A stretch of 64,000 bases of DNA, taken from contig JAAFJN010000019.1 of NCBI GenBank assembly GCA_013298845.1, forward strand, positions 1 to 64,000, given 5' to 3'. The position numbers and the translations under genes are program-made. The number at the start of each line of letters is the position of its first letter. The first letter of the stretch is position 1. Positions 43,534-52,715 of the stretch are shown here, piece after piece. The stretch is from Chitinophagales bacterium. Its GTDB lineage: Bacteria > Bacteroidota > Bacteroidia > Chitinophagales > Saprospiraceae. The notes beneath the pieces were generated by a model. It saw nothing but the letters and a program-made list of their open reading frames with translations. It made no database searches and was not told the DNA's origin.

Positions 43534-46173
43534 ATGCGCACACGCTGTATTCTCTTTTTAATGCTTTTGGCCGCCACCGTGCAGGCCCAAAACCAACCAC
43601 TTTACAAAAATGCAACCGCTCCCGTCGAACAACGGGTGAACGATTTGCTTCGCCGCATGACACCCGAAGAAAAATTCTGGCAACTGTTTATGATTCCCGG
43701 CGATTTGGACCAGGCCGAACCCAACCAATACCGCAACGGCATCTTTGGGTTTCAGGTCAGCGCGGGTAACCGGGGCGACGTGGGTGGACAAATGTTGCAA
43801 TACAACACCAGTGAATCGGCGGTGGCATTGGCCAAAAAAATCAACGGAATTCAGCGGTATTTTGTGGAAAATACGCGCCTCGGTATCCCCATTATCGCCT
43901 TCGACGAAGCCCTGCACGGTTTGGTCCGCGACGGCGGCACCGCATTCCCGCAATCCATCGCCCTGGCCGCCACCTGGGACACCGCGCTCATGTCGCAGGT
44001 CGCCAACGCCATTGCCACCGAAACCCGCCAACGGGGTATTCGGCAAATATTATCGCCCGTGGTGAATATCGCCAGCGACGTACGTTGGGGTCGAACCGAA
44101 GAAACCTACGGCGAAGATCCGTTTTTATCGTCGGTGATGGGCGTTCATTTTGTACGGGCTTTTGAACAAAAAGGCATCATCACCACGCCCAAACATTTTG
44201 TCGCCAACGTGGGCGACGGCGGGCGCGACAGTTATCCCATTCAGGCCAACGAACGTTTGCTGGAGGAAATCTATTTCCCACCGTTTAAAGCCTGCATTGA
44301 ACAAGGGGGCAGCCGTTCGGTCATGACGGCCTACAATTCTTTGGATGGCGTTGCGGCTTCGTCGAATCATTGGTTATTGCTCGAAAAACTAAAAAAACAG
44401 TGGGGTTTTGAAGGTTTTGTTATTTCGGATGCCAATGCCGTGGGCGGCGAAGTGGTGCTGCACAACACCGCCCGAGATTACGCGGAAAGCGGCCAACACG
44501 CCATCAACGGTGGCTTAGACGTTATTTTTCAAACCGAATACAAACACCACCAATTGTTTATGGCACCGTTTCTGAACGGCAACATTGACACCAACCGCAT
44601 CAACAACGCCGTGGCGCGGGTATTGAAGGCCAAATTTGAACTCGGTTTGTTTGAACAGCCCTACATTTCAGAAGATATTCCGGCGAACAACCAACACAAA
44701 AACATTGCCCAACAAGCCGCGTTGGAATCGTTTGTTTTGCTCAAAAACGAACGCCAAACCCTGCCTTTTTCCAAAAAAATCCGCACCATTGCCCTCATCG
44801 GCACCGAGGCACAGGAAGCGCGATTGGGCGGTTACAGCGGCCCGGGCAACGGCAAAATCAGTATCCTCGATGGTTTTAAAGAAAAAATGGGCACGACAAC
44901 CAAGGTACTTTTCGCCCCCGGACCGGGCCGAAACAGCCCCGAATACGTGGTCATTCCGACGGCACAATGGAGCAGCAACGGCGCCAAAGGATTGCAAGCC
45001 GAATATTTCAACAACGTAACGTTAAGTGGGCAGCCCTTCCTCCGCCGCACCGATGCCGCCGTTGATTTCCGCTGGACGCTTTTTGGTCCCGCCGAAGGCA
45101 TGGACGCTGACTTTTATTCCGCCCGCTGGACCGGAAAACTAACGGCCCCCGCCACGGGAAAATACAACATCGGAATCGAAGGAAACGACGGTTTTCGGTT
45201 GTATATCAACAACAAAATGGTTATTGACCAATGGGAAAAACAGTCTTACCGCACGGTTTTGGTGGATTATTCCTTCGTAAAAGGGCAACAATACGACGTT
45301 AAAGTGGAGTTCTACGAGCCTAAAGGCAACGCGACGGTTAAATTAGTGTGGAGCGTAGGCGCCGATGCGGGCTGGCGGCAACAAATCAAAACAGCCGTGG
45401 CAACCGCCCAACGCGCCGATGTGGCCGTGGTCACGGTGGGCATTACCGAGGGTGAGTTCCAGGACCGGGCCTTACTGTCGCTGCCCGGCCATCAGGAGGA
45501 ACTCATCCGGGCGGTGGCGGCCACGGGTAAGCCGGTGGTGGTGCTACTCGTGGGCGGCAGTGCCGTTACCATGAGCAATTGGATCAACGACGTGGATGCC
45601 ATTGGGGCGGTGTGGTACCCCGGCGAAGAAGGTGGTCGCGCCATTGCAGATATTTTAACGGGCAATTACAACCCCGCCGGGCGTTTGCCCATTACGTTTC
45701 CACTGCACGAGGGGCAAGTTCCGCTGGTGTACAACCACAAACCCACCGGGCGCGGCGACGACTACAACAACTTGTCGGGGTTGCCGCTTTTCCCCTTTGG
45801 TTACGGTTTGAGTTACACGAATTTTGCGTACAGCGACGTACAACTTTCCCAAAACACCATCTCCAAAAACGCATCCACAAGGGTCTCTTTTACCGTAAAA
45901 AACACTGGAGCCGTGGATGGCGACGAGGTGGTACAACTCTACCTGCGCGACGTATTGTCGTCGGTGGCGCGGCCGGTGATGGAACTAAAAGGATTCCAAC
46001 GCGTGCGCCTGAAAGCCGGAGAGACCCGGACCCTGTCGTTTGTGATTACGCCAGAAATGCTTTCCATGTTAGATATTAACCTCCAACGCGTGGTAGAACC
46101 CGGCGTTTTTCAGGTCATGATTGGGGCTTCTTCGACGGATATTCGGTTGAAGGCGAAATTAATGGTGGAGTAA
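43534..46173 (+). CDS. GH3 beta-glucosidase-type enzyme with PA14 domain
   Basis: An 879-residue secreted protein (signal MRTRCILFLMLLAATVQAQ). GH3 N-terminal TIM barrel (~30-390) with DEALHGL, the K-H-F motif (KHFVANVGDGG, 220-230) and nucleophile Asp299 in VISDANAVGG; the usual W after SD is A here. The C-terminal GH3 domain is interrupted by a PA14 domain (~480-615; AEYFNN, DGFRLYINNKMVID), a known substrate-recognition insert in beta-glucosidases and xylosidases, and ends with a fibronectin III-like domain (~770-870). Likely substrate is a beta-glucan or xylo-oligosaccharide; exact specificity is undecided. Confidence 0.9.
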   Translation: MRTRCILFLMLLAATVQAQNQPLYKNATAPVEQRVNDLLRRMTPEEKFWQLFMIPGDLDQAEPNQYRNGIFGFQVSAGNRGDVGGQMLQYNTSESAVALAKKINGIQRYFVENTRLGIPIIAFDEALHGLVRDGGTAFPQSIALAATWDTALMSQVANAIATETRQRGIRQILSPVVNIASDVRWGRTEETYGEDPFLSSVMGVHFVRAFEQKGIITTPKHFVANVGDGGRDSYPIQANERLLEEIYFPPFKACIEQGGSRSVMTAYNSLDGVAASSNHWLLLEKLKKQWGFEGFVISDANAVGGEVVLHNTARDYAESGQHAINGGLDVIFQTEYKHHQLFMAPFLNGNIDTNRINNAVARVLKAKFELGLFEQPYISEDIPANNQHKNIAQQAALESFVLLKNERQTLPFSKKIRTIALIGTEAQEARLGGYSGPGNGKISILDGFKEKMGTTTKVLFAPGPGRNSPEYVVIPTAQWSSNGAKGLQAEYFNNVTLSGQPFLRRTDAAVDFRWTLFGPAEGMDADFYSARWTGKLTAPATGKYNIGIEGNDGFRLYINNKMVIDQWEKQSYRTVLVDYSFVKGQQYDVKVEFYEPKGNATVKLVWSVGADAGWRQQIKTAVATAQRADVAVVTVGITEGEFQDRALLSLPGHQEELIRAVAATGKPVVVLLVGGSAVTMSNWINDVDAIGAVWYPGEEGGRAIADILTGNYNPAGRLPITFPLHEGQVPLVYNHKPTGRGDDYNNLSGLPLFPFGYGLSYTNFAYSDVQLSQNTISKNASTRVSFTVKNTGAVDGDEVVQLYLRDVLSSVARPVMELKGFQRVRLKAGETRTLSFVITPEMLSMLDINLQRVVEPGVFQVMIGASSTDIRLKAKLMVE

Positions 46174-46209
46174 AATAACAACATGCCCGGCGAAAAAAAC
46201 TTAAAAACT

Positions 46210-46251
46210 CTCCTTGCCCACATGGAGCAGGTGCTTCATGTGGGCAAGGAG
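46210..46251 (-). terminator. Hairpin between convergent genes, terminator for the minus gene
   Basis: CTCCTTGCCCACATG (46210-46224) pairs perfectly with CATGTGGGCAAGGAG (46237-46251), and the loop can extend the stem. Read on the minus strand it is followed by a T-rich tract (TTTTTAAGTTTTTTT), so it should terminate the gene at 46269-47798. It also lies just after the GH3 gene, which may use it too. Confidence 0.7.
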
Positions 46252-46268
46252 GGGTTCGTCCCTGATAC

Positions 46269-47798
46269 CTAATTTTTTACTATCTTTCCGGTGTAAACAT
46301 AACGCGATGTTGTAAACTGGTATATATAAACACCGGAAGCAACCTGGCTCAAATCACATTTCACTCCAATAAGTGTTGAGGACTTTTGCTGCTCTTTCAC
46401 TAATTTACCGTTTAAATCAAATATCTTCAAACGGCCTTCGATGTAATTGGAGCACTCCAAATAAACAACGTCACTGATCGGATTGGGAAATAATTTAAGC
46501 GTTGGAACGAGTTCCTCATCCACACTCACCGGGATGTTCATTGGTCCGGTTTTGGCAACATAAAAATGATTTGTTGAAGTAGAATCCGCTACAAGATATG
46601 GTCCTCCTAAAAGAAATGTGCTGTCGGTAGCCCTGCACATAAAATCAACGTAAGATAGTTTTCCAACTGTAAATTTTTGAAAACCAGTACCTCCGTAAGT
46701 CATATCCAGTTTTCCGTTTTCGTCATACCGGGCAATGAGCGAAGAAACCGCAAAAGATTGCCCGGGCACATCTTCTGTAATTACCCCAGTAGCCAGCAAA
46801 GAACCATTGGGGAGAAGTGCAATTTTATGAATATTAGCACTCAGATCAAACTCCGTGTAAGTCATTCCGTTGGTGCCAAAACTTTCGTCCAGGCTACCGT
46901 CACTATGGTACTGCACCAGGATAAACTTATTTTTTAGGGGATCGGCCCACCCTCCAAGCACAATTTTACCATTGGGACGTACGACCAACGAAATAGCAAA
47001 CTCGGTTTCCATTTCAAAATAGTCGTTGATCTTGCCATTGACGGCAAAAGAAGGGTCTAAACTACCGTTATCCAAATGTTTGGACAAGGCTAACCTGATA
47101 TTTGGAAAACCGCCGCCTCTGCCACCGGTCGAAAGTATTTGACCGCCCGGTAGTGTTTCCATGGCCGTTGGAAAATCCATGTGGGCCAGTGTAACCCCAT
47201 TGGTCCCAAAGGTGCTATCAACGCTGCCATTGGGGTAAAATCGCGTAAGAACACCTTTTTGTCCATCTCTAAACCCTAAAACCACTATTTTCCCGTCATC
47301 CTGAACCGCCATATCCCGTACGGCTCCGGTATTGCCCACGATACAGTATGTTTTACCGCCGTTACCAAAAATTGTATCCAAATCTCCATTTATATGATGA
47401 CGAGTTACGCCAAATCCCGTTTCTGGAATAAATGACCCTTCAGAATACAGACGGAGTGCCAAATATTTATTGTCAGGCAACACAATAATATCTAGCGGAA
47501 AAGAAAATTTTGGAATTATCTCGCTCTGAATTCCATTTACACCAAAACTTGGGTCTAAATCCCCGTTTGGTAATAAGCGAATTTGAAAAGTAGTATCGGC
47601 CCAATAAGCGTACAACATGATTTTGTCTTCGGGTAAAAGAGCCATACTATACAATGAACTCCCGAAATGTTTTTGGAATGTCACTACCCCGTTGTTGCCA
47701 AAACTACTGTCAAATGGTACGTTCTGTGAGCGGGTTAAAACCGGCCAGAACAATAAAAGATAAAGCCCAACATTCGAAAAAGTGTGAAAGAATCGCAT
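46269..47798 (-). CDS. Delta-60-repeat secreted protein with T9SS type A tag
   Basis: A 509-residue protein with a signal peptide (MRFFHTFSN..LTRSQ). The body is built of about seven delta-60 repeats, each with D-x-(S/T)-(F/Y)-G-x-N/G-G, e.g. DSSFGNNGV, DPSFGVNGI, DTIFGNGGK, DSTFGTNGV, DESFGTNGM and DMTYGGTGF, which fold as a beta propeller. The last ~75 residues are a type A sorting domain (LFPNPISD, LKIFDLNGKLVKEQ, GVYIYQF). It should be surface-exposed; the ligand is unknown. It is convergent with the GH3 gene. Confidence 0.88.
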   Translation of the reverse strand: MRFFHTFSNVGLYLLLFWPVLTRSQNVPFDSSFGNNGVVTFQKHFGSSLYSMALLPEDKIMLYAYWADTTFQIRLLPNGDLDPSFGVNGIQSEIIPKFSFPLDIIVLPDNKYLALRLYSEGSFIPETGFGVTRHHINGDLDTIFGNGGKTYCIVGNTGAVRDMAVQDDGKIVVLGFRDGQKGVLTRFYPNGSVDSTFGTNGVTLAHMDFPTAMETLPGGQILSTGGRGGGFPNIRLALSKHLDNGSLDPSFAVNGKINDYFEMETEFAISLVVRPNGKIVLGGWADPLKNKFILVQYHSDGSLDESFGTNGMTYTEFDLSANIHKIALLPNGSLLATGVITEDVPGQSFAVSSLIARYDENGKLDMTYGGTGFQKFTVGKLSYVDFMCRATDSTFLLGGPYLVADSTSTNHFYVAKTGPMNIPVSVDEELVPTLKLFPNPISDVVYLECSNYIEGRLKIFDLNGKLVKEQQKSSTLIGVKCDLSQVASGVYIYQFTTSRYVYTGKIVKN

Positions 47799-47911
47799 TT
47801 TGTATGATATTTGTTTAATAAATCAAGAAGAAGTAAAAAATAAATCGCGGTTAAAGATACCCAAAAAAGCCCTTCTCTTGTCTTTTATTTCCCCTACTCC
47901 CCTTGTTAAAA

Positions 47912-47939
47912 TTTCACTTTCCCGGTTTCGCGCGTTCGC
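47912..47939 (+). promoter_or_regulatory. 28-base upstream motif shared with 51486-51513
   Basis: This stretch and 51486-51513 share 24 of 28 bases (TTTyACTTTCCCGGTTTyGnnCGTTCGC), and both lie upstream of a promoter -7 element and the next gene start. A shared operator or a small dispersed repeat are both possible. Confidence 0.4.
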
Positions 47940-47956
47940 CAAGCGTAATTTTTAAA

Positions 47957-47964
47957 TATCTTTG
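47957..47964 (+). promoter_or_regulatory. -7 promoter element TATCTTTG of the GH95-like gene
   Basis: A perfect TAnnTTTG match 23 bases upstream of the ATG at 47988. A degenerate TTCG 18 bases upstream (47935-47938) could be the -33. Confidence 0.45.
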
Positions 47965-47987
47965 CCGAATACATTGGCGCTTTATTT

Positions 47988-50213
47988 ATGAAAAAAGAAC
48001 AGTTATCAACGTACATCTTCGCTCTTTTTACCGGTTGGATGATGGTTACGTGCGCGGCCTGCACCCATAAGATGCCTTTGCCGCGCACAGCCGCCGACAA
48101 CGTGGGTATCCCCTTTGAAAAAAGCCTGCAAGCCGCCAACGTATCCCTGCCGCGCATCAGCAACGGCCAGGAACAAGGTATGCTCATTGGCAACGGCGAT
48201 ATGTACGGACTGGTGTGGCAATCGGGAAAACACCTGCACATCCGCATCACAAAAAATGACATTTGGGACGCGCGCGTCAACACCGAAAACGATGGCCCAT
48301 TACCCAAAGTAGATATTGCGCGGGGTACCGTCATCGGCCCCGAAGGAGCACCACCGAGTTACGACCTACCCTATCCACAACCCAAAATTGCCGCCACCTT
48401 GCAAATGGAAATACCGGCCACTGCCGAATGGAGCGGCCACTTGGACATTGGCAAGGCCGTAGCATCCGTATGGACGGGCAAGCGGGAACTGGCTCAATGC
48501 CGCATCTTACCCGATGACAATGTTTTACTGGTGCAATCGCCCTACCCCATCCGAATTGTTGCCGAAGGCGTACACGGCTCTACCAACGGCGTTCAATGGG
48601 TAAAAACAACCTTGCCGGGCGATCTGGATTATCCGGGTATGACCCACGTGGTTGCCCTGGCCCGCAAAAACAACCGGCATTGTATCGCGGTGGTCACCTC
48701 TTTTGACGTTAAAAAGGGCGATATATTGGAACACGCCATTGCTTTGGCCCAAAAAACCGTTCAACAACGGGAAGCGACATTAATCAACCACCACGAAAAA
48801 ACCTGGACGCAGTTTTGGTCGCGCAGCGGTATTCAATTAGAAGACAAAGTGATGGAACGCTGGTGGTACCGCATGTTGTATTTTGCCAAAACGGTGTGCA
48901 AACCGGGTGCCGCTCCGGTGGGCCTAATGCCCCCACTCGCCACCGATGAAACACCCTGGCACGCCGATTTTCACCACAATTACAACGCATGGCAGGCGTT
49001 TTGGCCTTTACCGGCGGCCAACCATCCCGAACTCACCGACCCGTGGATCAGTTATAACAATCAAATGATACCACGGTACAAGTTTTTGGCCAACGCCACC
49101 TACGGCATTGAGGGCTTGCACGTGCCCATTTCTTCGTTTCTGCACGAACCCGATCCGGCCTTGTGCAACAGCAAAAACAACCGGCAAATGTCCATGAACC
49201 CCTGGGGCCTCACCATTGGGCTGCAAGCAATGACGCTCCAAAGCATGTGGCAAAAGTATCTGTGCGATCAGGACATCGCGTACATGAAAGAAAAAATCTA
49301 CCCTTTTGCCAAAGAAGTAGCGCTTTTTTACACTGCTTTTATGGAACAATGCACCACGGATGAACAAGGTAAAATCCGGTTGGGTCCCTCGTACAGCCCG
49401 GAACACGGGGCATGGGGCATTTACAACTGTCCATTTGATATTGCCTACGTACACTACGCCTTTGATGCTTTCATCGAGGCTTCGACGGAACTGGGAACCG
49501 ATCAGGCGTTAGCCGAAAAATGTTTAAAATACAAGGCACTTTTGGCCGATTATCCGACCAACACCCATAAAAACGGCCAAAAAATTGTGGTAGATTGGGC
49601 AGGTGCCACCCCCATCGAAGAGCACAACATTACGGTGCCGGCCGCGCCGGTATTTCCCGCCGACCAAATCACCTGGTTTTCCCCCGAACCCAAAAAGCAA
49701 CTTTTTGAACAAACCATAAAAGCCACGCATTTTAACGGGAACAATGCGCACGTGATGTTCAATATTGCCAAAGCGCGTTTGTCCATGCCGGAAGGTTACA
49801 CCGACGGGAGAAAATGGTTTTCGGAACGAGAATTACCCAATGGCTTTTTTGTTTGGCAAGGCCACAAGCACGGTACCTACATGTCCGAAATGATTGGGGT
49901 GGCGGGTTTAATCAACGAATACCTGTTGCAAAGCGTTGGTAATAAAATACGTTTGTTTCCGGGTTGGCCCACCGATAAAAACGCCCGGTTTGCGGGTTTG
50001 CGCGCGCAGGGCGGGTTTATGGTGTCCGCCGAATGGCACAACGGGCGCGTGGTTTCCGCCACGATCCGCAGCGTTGCCACCAAACAATTACAACTGGTAA
50101 GCCCGTGGAAAACCATGTACGTCAACGGAGCACCAGTCGTTATTAATGCAGATGGACTGGTAACCATCCCAACCGTGGCGGGCCAGGTTTTTAGATGTAC
50201 GGAAACCAAATAA
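47988..50213 (+). CDS. GH95-like glycoside hydrolase lipoprotein
   Basis: A 741-residue protein with a lipoprotein signal (VTCAAC, Cys25). The N-terminal beta domain (IGNGDMYGLVWQSG) and the alpha/alpha toroid (~275-560) match the GH95 plan. Asn331 and Asn333 in HHNYNAWQAFWP align with the catalytic asparagines described for the Bifidobacterium 1,2-alpha-fucosidase, and Glu472 in GPSYSPEHG is a candidate general acid. A C-terminal beta domain closes the protein. GH95 enzymes invert and release alpha-L-fucose or alpha-L-galactose. The product would sit in a membrane facing outward. The 11-base gap to the SH3-domain gene implies co-transcription. Confidence 0.78.
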   Translation: MKKEQLSTYIFALFTGWMMVTCAACTHKMPLPRTAADNVGIPFEKSLQAANVSLPRISNGQEQGMLIGNGDMYGLVWQSGKHLHIRITKNDIWDARVNTENDGPLPKVDIARGTVIGPEGAPPSYDLPYPQPKIAATLQMEIPATAEWSGHLDIGKAVASVWTGKRELAQCRILPDDNVLLVQSPYPIRIVAEGVHGSTNGVQWVKTTLPGDLDYPGMTHVVALARKNNRHCIAVVTSFDVKKGDILEHAIALAQKTVQQREATLINHHEKTWTQFWSRSGIQLEDKVMERWWYRMLYFAKTVCKPGAAPVGLMPPLATDETPWHADFHHNYNAWQAFWPLPAANHPELTDPWISYNNQMIPRYKFLANATYGIEGLHVPISSFLHEPDPALCNSKNNRQMSMNPWGLTIGLQAMTLQSMWQKYLCDQDIAYMKEKIYPFAKEVALFYTAFMEQCTTDEQGKIRLGPSYSPEHGAWGIYNCPFDIAYVHYAFDAFIEASTELGTDQALAEKCLKYKALLADYPTNTHKNGQKIVVDWAGATPIEEHNITVPAAPVFPADQITWFSPEPKKQLFEQTIKATHFNGNNAHVMFNIAKARLSMPEGYTDGRKWFSERELPNGFFVWQGHKHGTYMSEMIGVAGLINEYLLQSVGNKIRLFPGWPTDKNARFAGLRAQGGFMVSAEWHNGRVVSATIRSVATKQLQLVSPWKTMYVNGAPVVINADGLVTIPTVAGQVFRCTETK

Positions 50214-50224
50214 AAATGTAGCAA

Positions 50225-51157
50225 ATGAACATCACAAAAGCAATTTATAGCACCACTACCCTATTCTTCCTCTGCGCTTTGGGGTTAAAAGCCACGGTAG
50301 TTCACTTGCCCCGCGACACTTCGTGGGTGTACCCGGGCGAACCCGTGCCGGAGCGAATTAATCCCGGCTTTGTCACCGCCATATTCGGAAGTGATGTAAA
50401 CGTTCGGGCGAATCCTTCGCCAAGTGCCACGGTGTTGCAAACATTACCCATTGGTCAACCTGTGCGGGTGGTGGCCGTTGATACCGCCCGACTCACCCTC
50501 AACGGGCGGACGGCTTGCTGGCATTTGGTGGATTGGACCAACACAGCCAAAGAACTAAAACAAGGCTGGGTATGGGGCGGTTACCTGTCGCTGGGTGTTG
50601 GCATGTCGGGTAACGATATTTTTTTATTGGGTTGTACGCAGGCCAAAAAACTAAAAAACGACCCCAGAATCATCAATTATACCCACGAAATAAAAGTAGT
50701 GCGGGATTCCAGATTATTGGCCAAAGTCAATCTGCCGGAGGTGATGCAACATGAAGCGCAAATTTTTAGTTTCGCCATAGATTCGTCGAGGGGCGTTACC
50801 AAAGTCAAAAATGTGGTGCGTTTTCATTGGGCCTCAGCCACTTGCGGCGGTATACAGCAGGATTTTTACGCATTATGGACCTTGGATGAAGCCTTGGAAT
50901 TACTCCCACCCTTAACGATAATGGGCGAAGCCGGGGCTTATTCGGATCTGGAAATCTATATTTTTCCCGATGAACGCAACGCCGTGGAATACCAATACCC
51001 TTTGTTGTATTTTTACGAAAAACCCGAAAACGCAGGGGCTATCCTTTACATGAAAGAAAAAAGTGGCGGCGACGAAAACGGGGCCGACATTTCCATCAAA
51101 ATTAATAAAATGATTTTTGACGGAAAAAATTGGAAAAAAACCGGCGTCAAAAACTAA
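50225..51157 (+). CDS. Secreted protein with bacterial SH3 domain
   Basis: A 310-residue protein with a signal peptide (MNITKAIYS..LGLKA). An SH3b domain lies at ~45-120 (DVNVRANPSPSATVLQTLPIGQPVRVV, GWVWGGYL), a fold used to bind cell wall peptides or other polymers. The C-terminal ~170 residues contain a beta-rich region not recognised. It starts 11 bases after the GH95-like gene and is followed by a gap rich in palindromes. Confidence 0.7.
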   Translation: MNITKAIYSTTTLFFLCALGLKATVVHLPRDTSWVYPGEPVPERINPGFVTAIFGSDVNVRANPSPSATVLQTLPIGQPVRVVAVDTARLTLNGRTACWHLVDWTNTAKELKQGWVWGGYLSLGVGMSGNDIFLLGCTQAKKLKNDPRIINYTHEIKVVRDSRLLAKVNLPEVMQHEAQIFSFAIDSSRGVTKVKNVVRFHWASATCGGIQQDFYALWTLDEALELLPPLTIMGEAGAYSDLEIYIFPDERNAVEYQYPLLYFYEKPENAGAILYMKEKSGGDENGADISIKINKMIFDGKNWKKTGVKN

Positions 51158-51294
51158 AAAAAACGTGGCTTCGTTGGCTTGCGGAGAAACCTTCGTTATT
51201 GCAAAAACAAAATTCAGGATTTTTGACAAAGAGGTTTTTAGAGATGTAAATCTTTGCATTACGGGCACGTACAGTATTGAAACGGTTAAATATT

Positions 51295-51444
51295 AACCCA
51301 CGACTTCAGTCGTGGACAGGCGCATCTTCGATTCGTTTGTCAAACGGTTTTAACCGTTTCCAAGTACGATCTCGCAATAAAAACCGATAAATCGGTTTGG
51401 TCCAATAGGATATCGCCTATGCCCCACGACTGAAGTCATGGGTT
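51295..51444. repeat. 150-base nested palindromic element
   Basis: Ends are inverted repeats of 21 bases with one mismatch (51295-51315 and 51424-51444; AACCCA-GACTTCAGTCGTGG). Each end is itself a short hairpin (CCACGACT-TC-AGTCGTGG). Between them are two further perfect palindromes, AAACGGTT-TT-AACCGTTT (51342-51359) and AAACCGAT-AA-ATCGGTTT (51381-51398). It occupies most of the 393-base gap between the SH3 gene and DUF3179 and is non-coding. Such elements are typical of dispersed intergenic repeats in Bacteroidota. Confidence 0.75.
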
Positions 51445-51485
51445 GATACGGTCACTGGTGCGGCGTCAAACATGGCCCGTTGCCA

Positions 51486-51531
51486 TTTTACTTTCCCGGT
51501 TTTGTCCGTTCGCAGATTATGTTTAATTTTG
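51486..51531 (+). promoter_or_regulatory. Promoter and shared upstream motif of the DUF3179 gene
   Basis: TTTG at 51501-51504, exactly 19 bases, TAATTTTG at 51524-51531: the best-spaced promoter in the window. It leaves a 19-base leader before the ATG at 51551. The 28-base block 51486-51513 matches 47912-47939 at 24 of 28 positions. Confidence 0.6.
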
Positions 51532-51550
51532 CCTGAAAGATTTAAATTCC

Positions 51551-52684
51551 ATGAAAAAACTATTTTACGCGGGCATTATTGGTTTTATTTTATTTGAAAT
51601 CGCCAACGTCTATTTCATCATGCCCATGCCCGGTGGCAGCCAGGAAATCAGCAGTATTGACCTGGCTTACACCTTGCACCACTGGCGTTGGGTATTCCGG
51701 GGATTGGGGGCGTTGTTGCTACTGGTGGGCGCAAAATCGGCTTTTGCGCGCCAAAAGTGGTTACCGACGGCGGCTCTGCTGTTGCTGGGCGGGATCATAT
51801 ACACCACCAATTTTTTTATGGCCGCGGATAGTATGTTTTATCAACCCCAAACACTGCATTTGAAAAACGCGGCAGATAACAGCGTTGAAAAAGACCGGTT
51901 GGTGATCGGAGTCGTGCACGAAGGACAAGCCAAAGCCTACCCGATTCAATATTTGGGCTACCACCATCAGGTGCGCGATAGCATTGGTCATCAACCGATT
52001 ATGGTAACCTATTGCACCGTTTGCCGAACAGGACGGGTTTTTGAACCCATCGTGAACGGCAAAGTGGAAGATTTCCGCCTCGTGGGTATGGATCATTTTA
52101 ATGCCATGTTCGAAGACCAAACAACCAAAAGTTGGTGGCGGCAAGCCACCGGTGAGGCCATTGCAGGGACGTTAAAAGGGCACCAACTGCCGGAATTTCC
52201 ATTTGTCCAAACTACTTTGGACAAATGGATCGAACTGTATCCCCATACGTACATCATGCAACCCGACCAACATTTTCAGGTGGAATACGATAGCATGCGC
52301 ACCTACGAAAAAGGCCGTTTAAAGGGCACTCTTACCCGCAAAGACACGGCCTCGTGGCAAAAGAAATCGTGGGTAGTGGGTGTCGAAACTGGAGCGGCCA
52401 ACAAGGCTTACGACTGGAATTTGTTGCAAAAAGAGCGCATTTTGTACGATGTACTCGACAATAAGCCGATTGTGGTTGTGCTTTCCAGGGACAGCAGCAG
52501 TTTTGTGGTGCTGGAAAGGACCCACCGCGACCAGTTGTTTACGTTGAAAAACGACACCTTAATCAGCGGTAACAACCAATACAATTTTTTGGGAATAAAC
52601 ATTCAGGGCGACGGAAATGACCTGAAAAAAATGGCGGCGTACCAGGAATATTGGCACAGTTGGCAGGCGTTCCACCCGCAATAG
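51551..52684 (+). CDS. DUF3179 membrane protein
   Basis: A 377-residue protein with an N-terminal membrane helix (~5-24), two more hydrophobic stretches (~50-61, 72-92) and a soluble DUF3179 domain. The DUF3179 core shows VVHEGQAKAYPIQYLGYHHQVRD, the conserved YCTVCRTGRVF (Cys155, Cys158) and GMDHFNAMFEDQTTKSWW. The domain is thought to bind a ligand through the cysteine pair; its reaction is unknown. It is the first gene of a trio with a Crp-type regulator and a small membrane protein. Confidence 0.83.
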   Translation: MKKLFYAGIIGFILFEIANVYFIMPMPGGSQEISSIDLAYTLHHWRWVFRGLGALLLLVGAKSAFARQKWLPTAALLLLGGIIYTTNFFMAADSMFYQPQTLHLKNAADNSVEKDRLVIGVVHEGQAKAYPIQYLGYHHQVRDSIGHQPIMVTYCTVCRTGRVFEPIVNGKVEDFRLVGMDHFNAMFEDQTTKSWWRQATGEAIAGTLKGHQLPEFPFVQTTLDKWIELYPHTYIMQPDQHFQVEYDSMRTYEKGRLKGTLTRKDTASWQKKSWVVGVETGAANKAYDWNLLQKERILYDVLDNKPIVVVLSRDSSSFVVLERTHRDQLFTLKNDTLISGNNQYNFLGINIQGDGNDLKKMAAYQEYWHSWQAFHPQ

Positions 52685-52687
52685 TGT

Positions 52688-52695
52688 TACTTTTG
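52688..52695 (+). promoter_or_regulatory. -7 promoter element TACTTTTG
   Basis: A perfect TAnnTTTG match 20 bases before the regulator ATG at 52716. The nearest TTG is 24 bases upstream. Confidence 0.35.
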
Positions 52696-52715
52696 GGCTT
52701 ATATTTTATTAGCGC

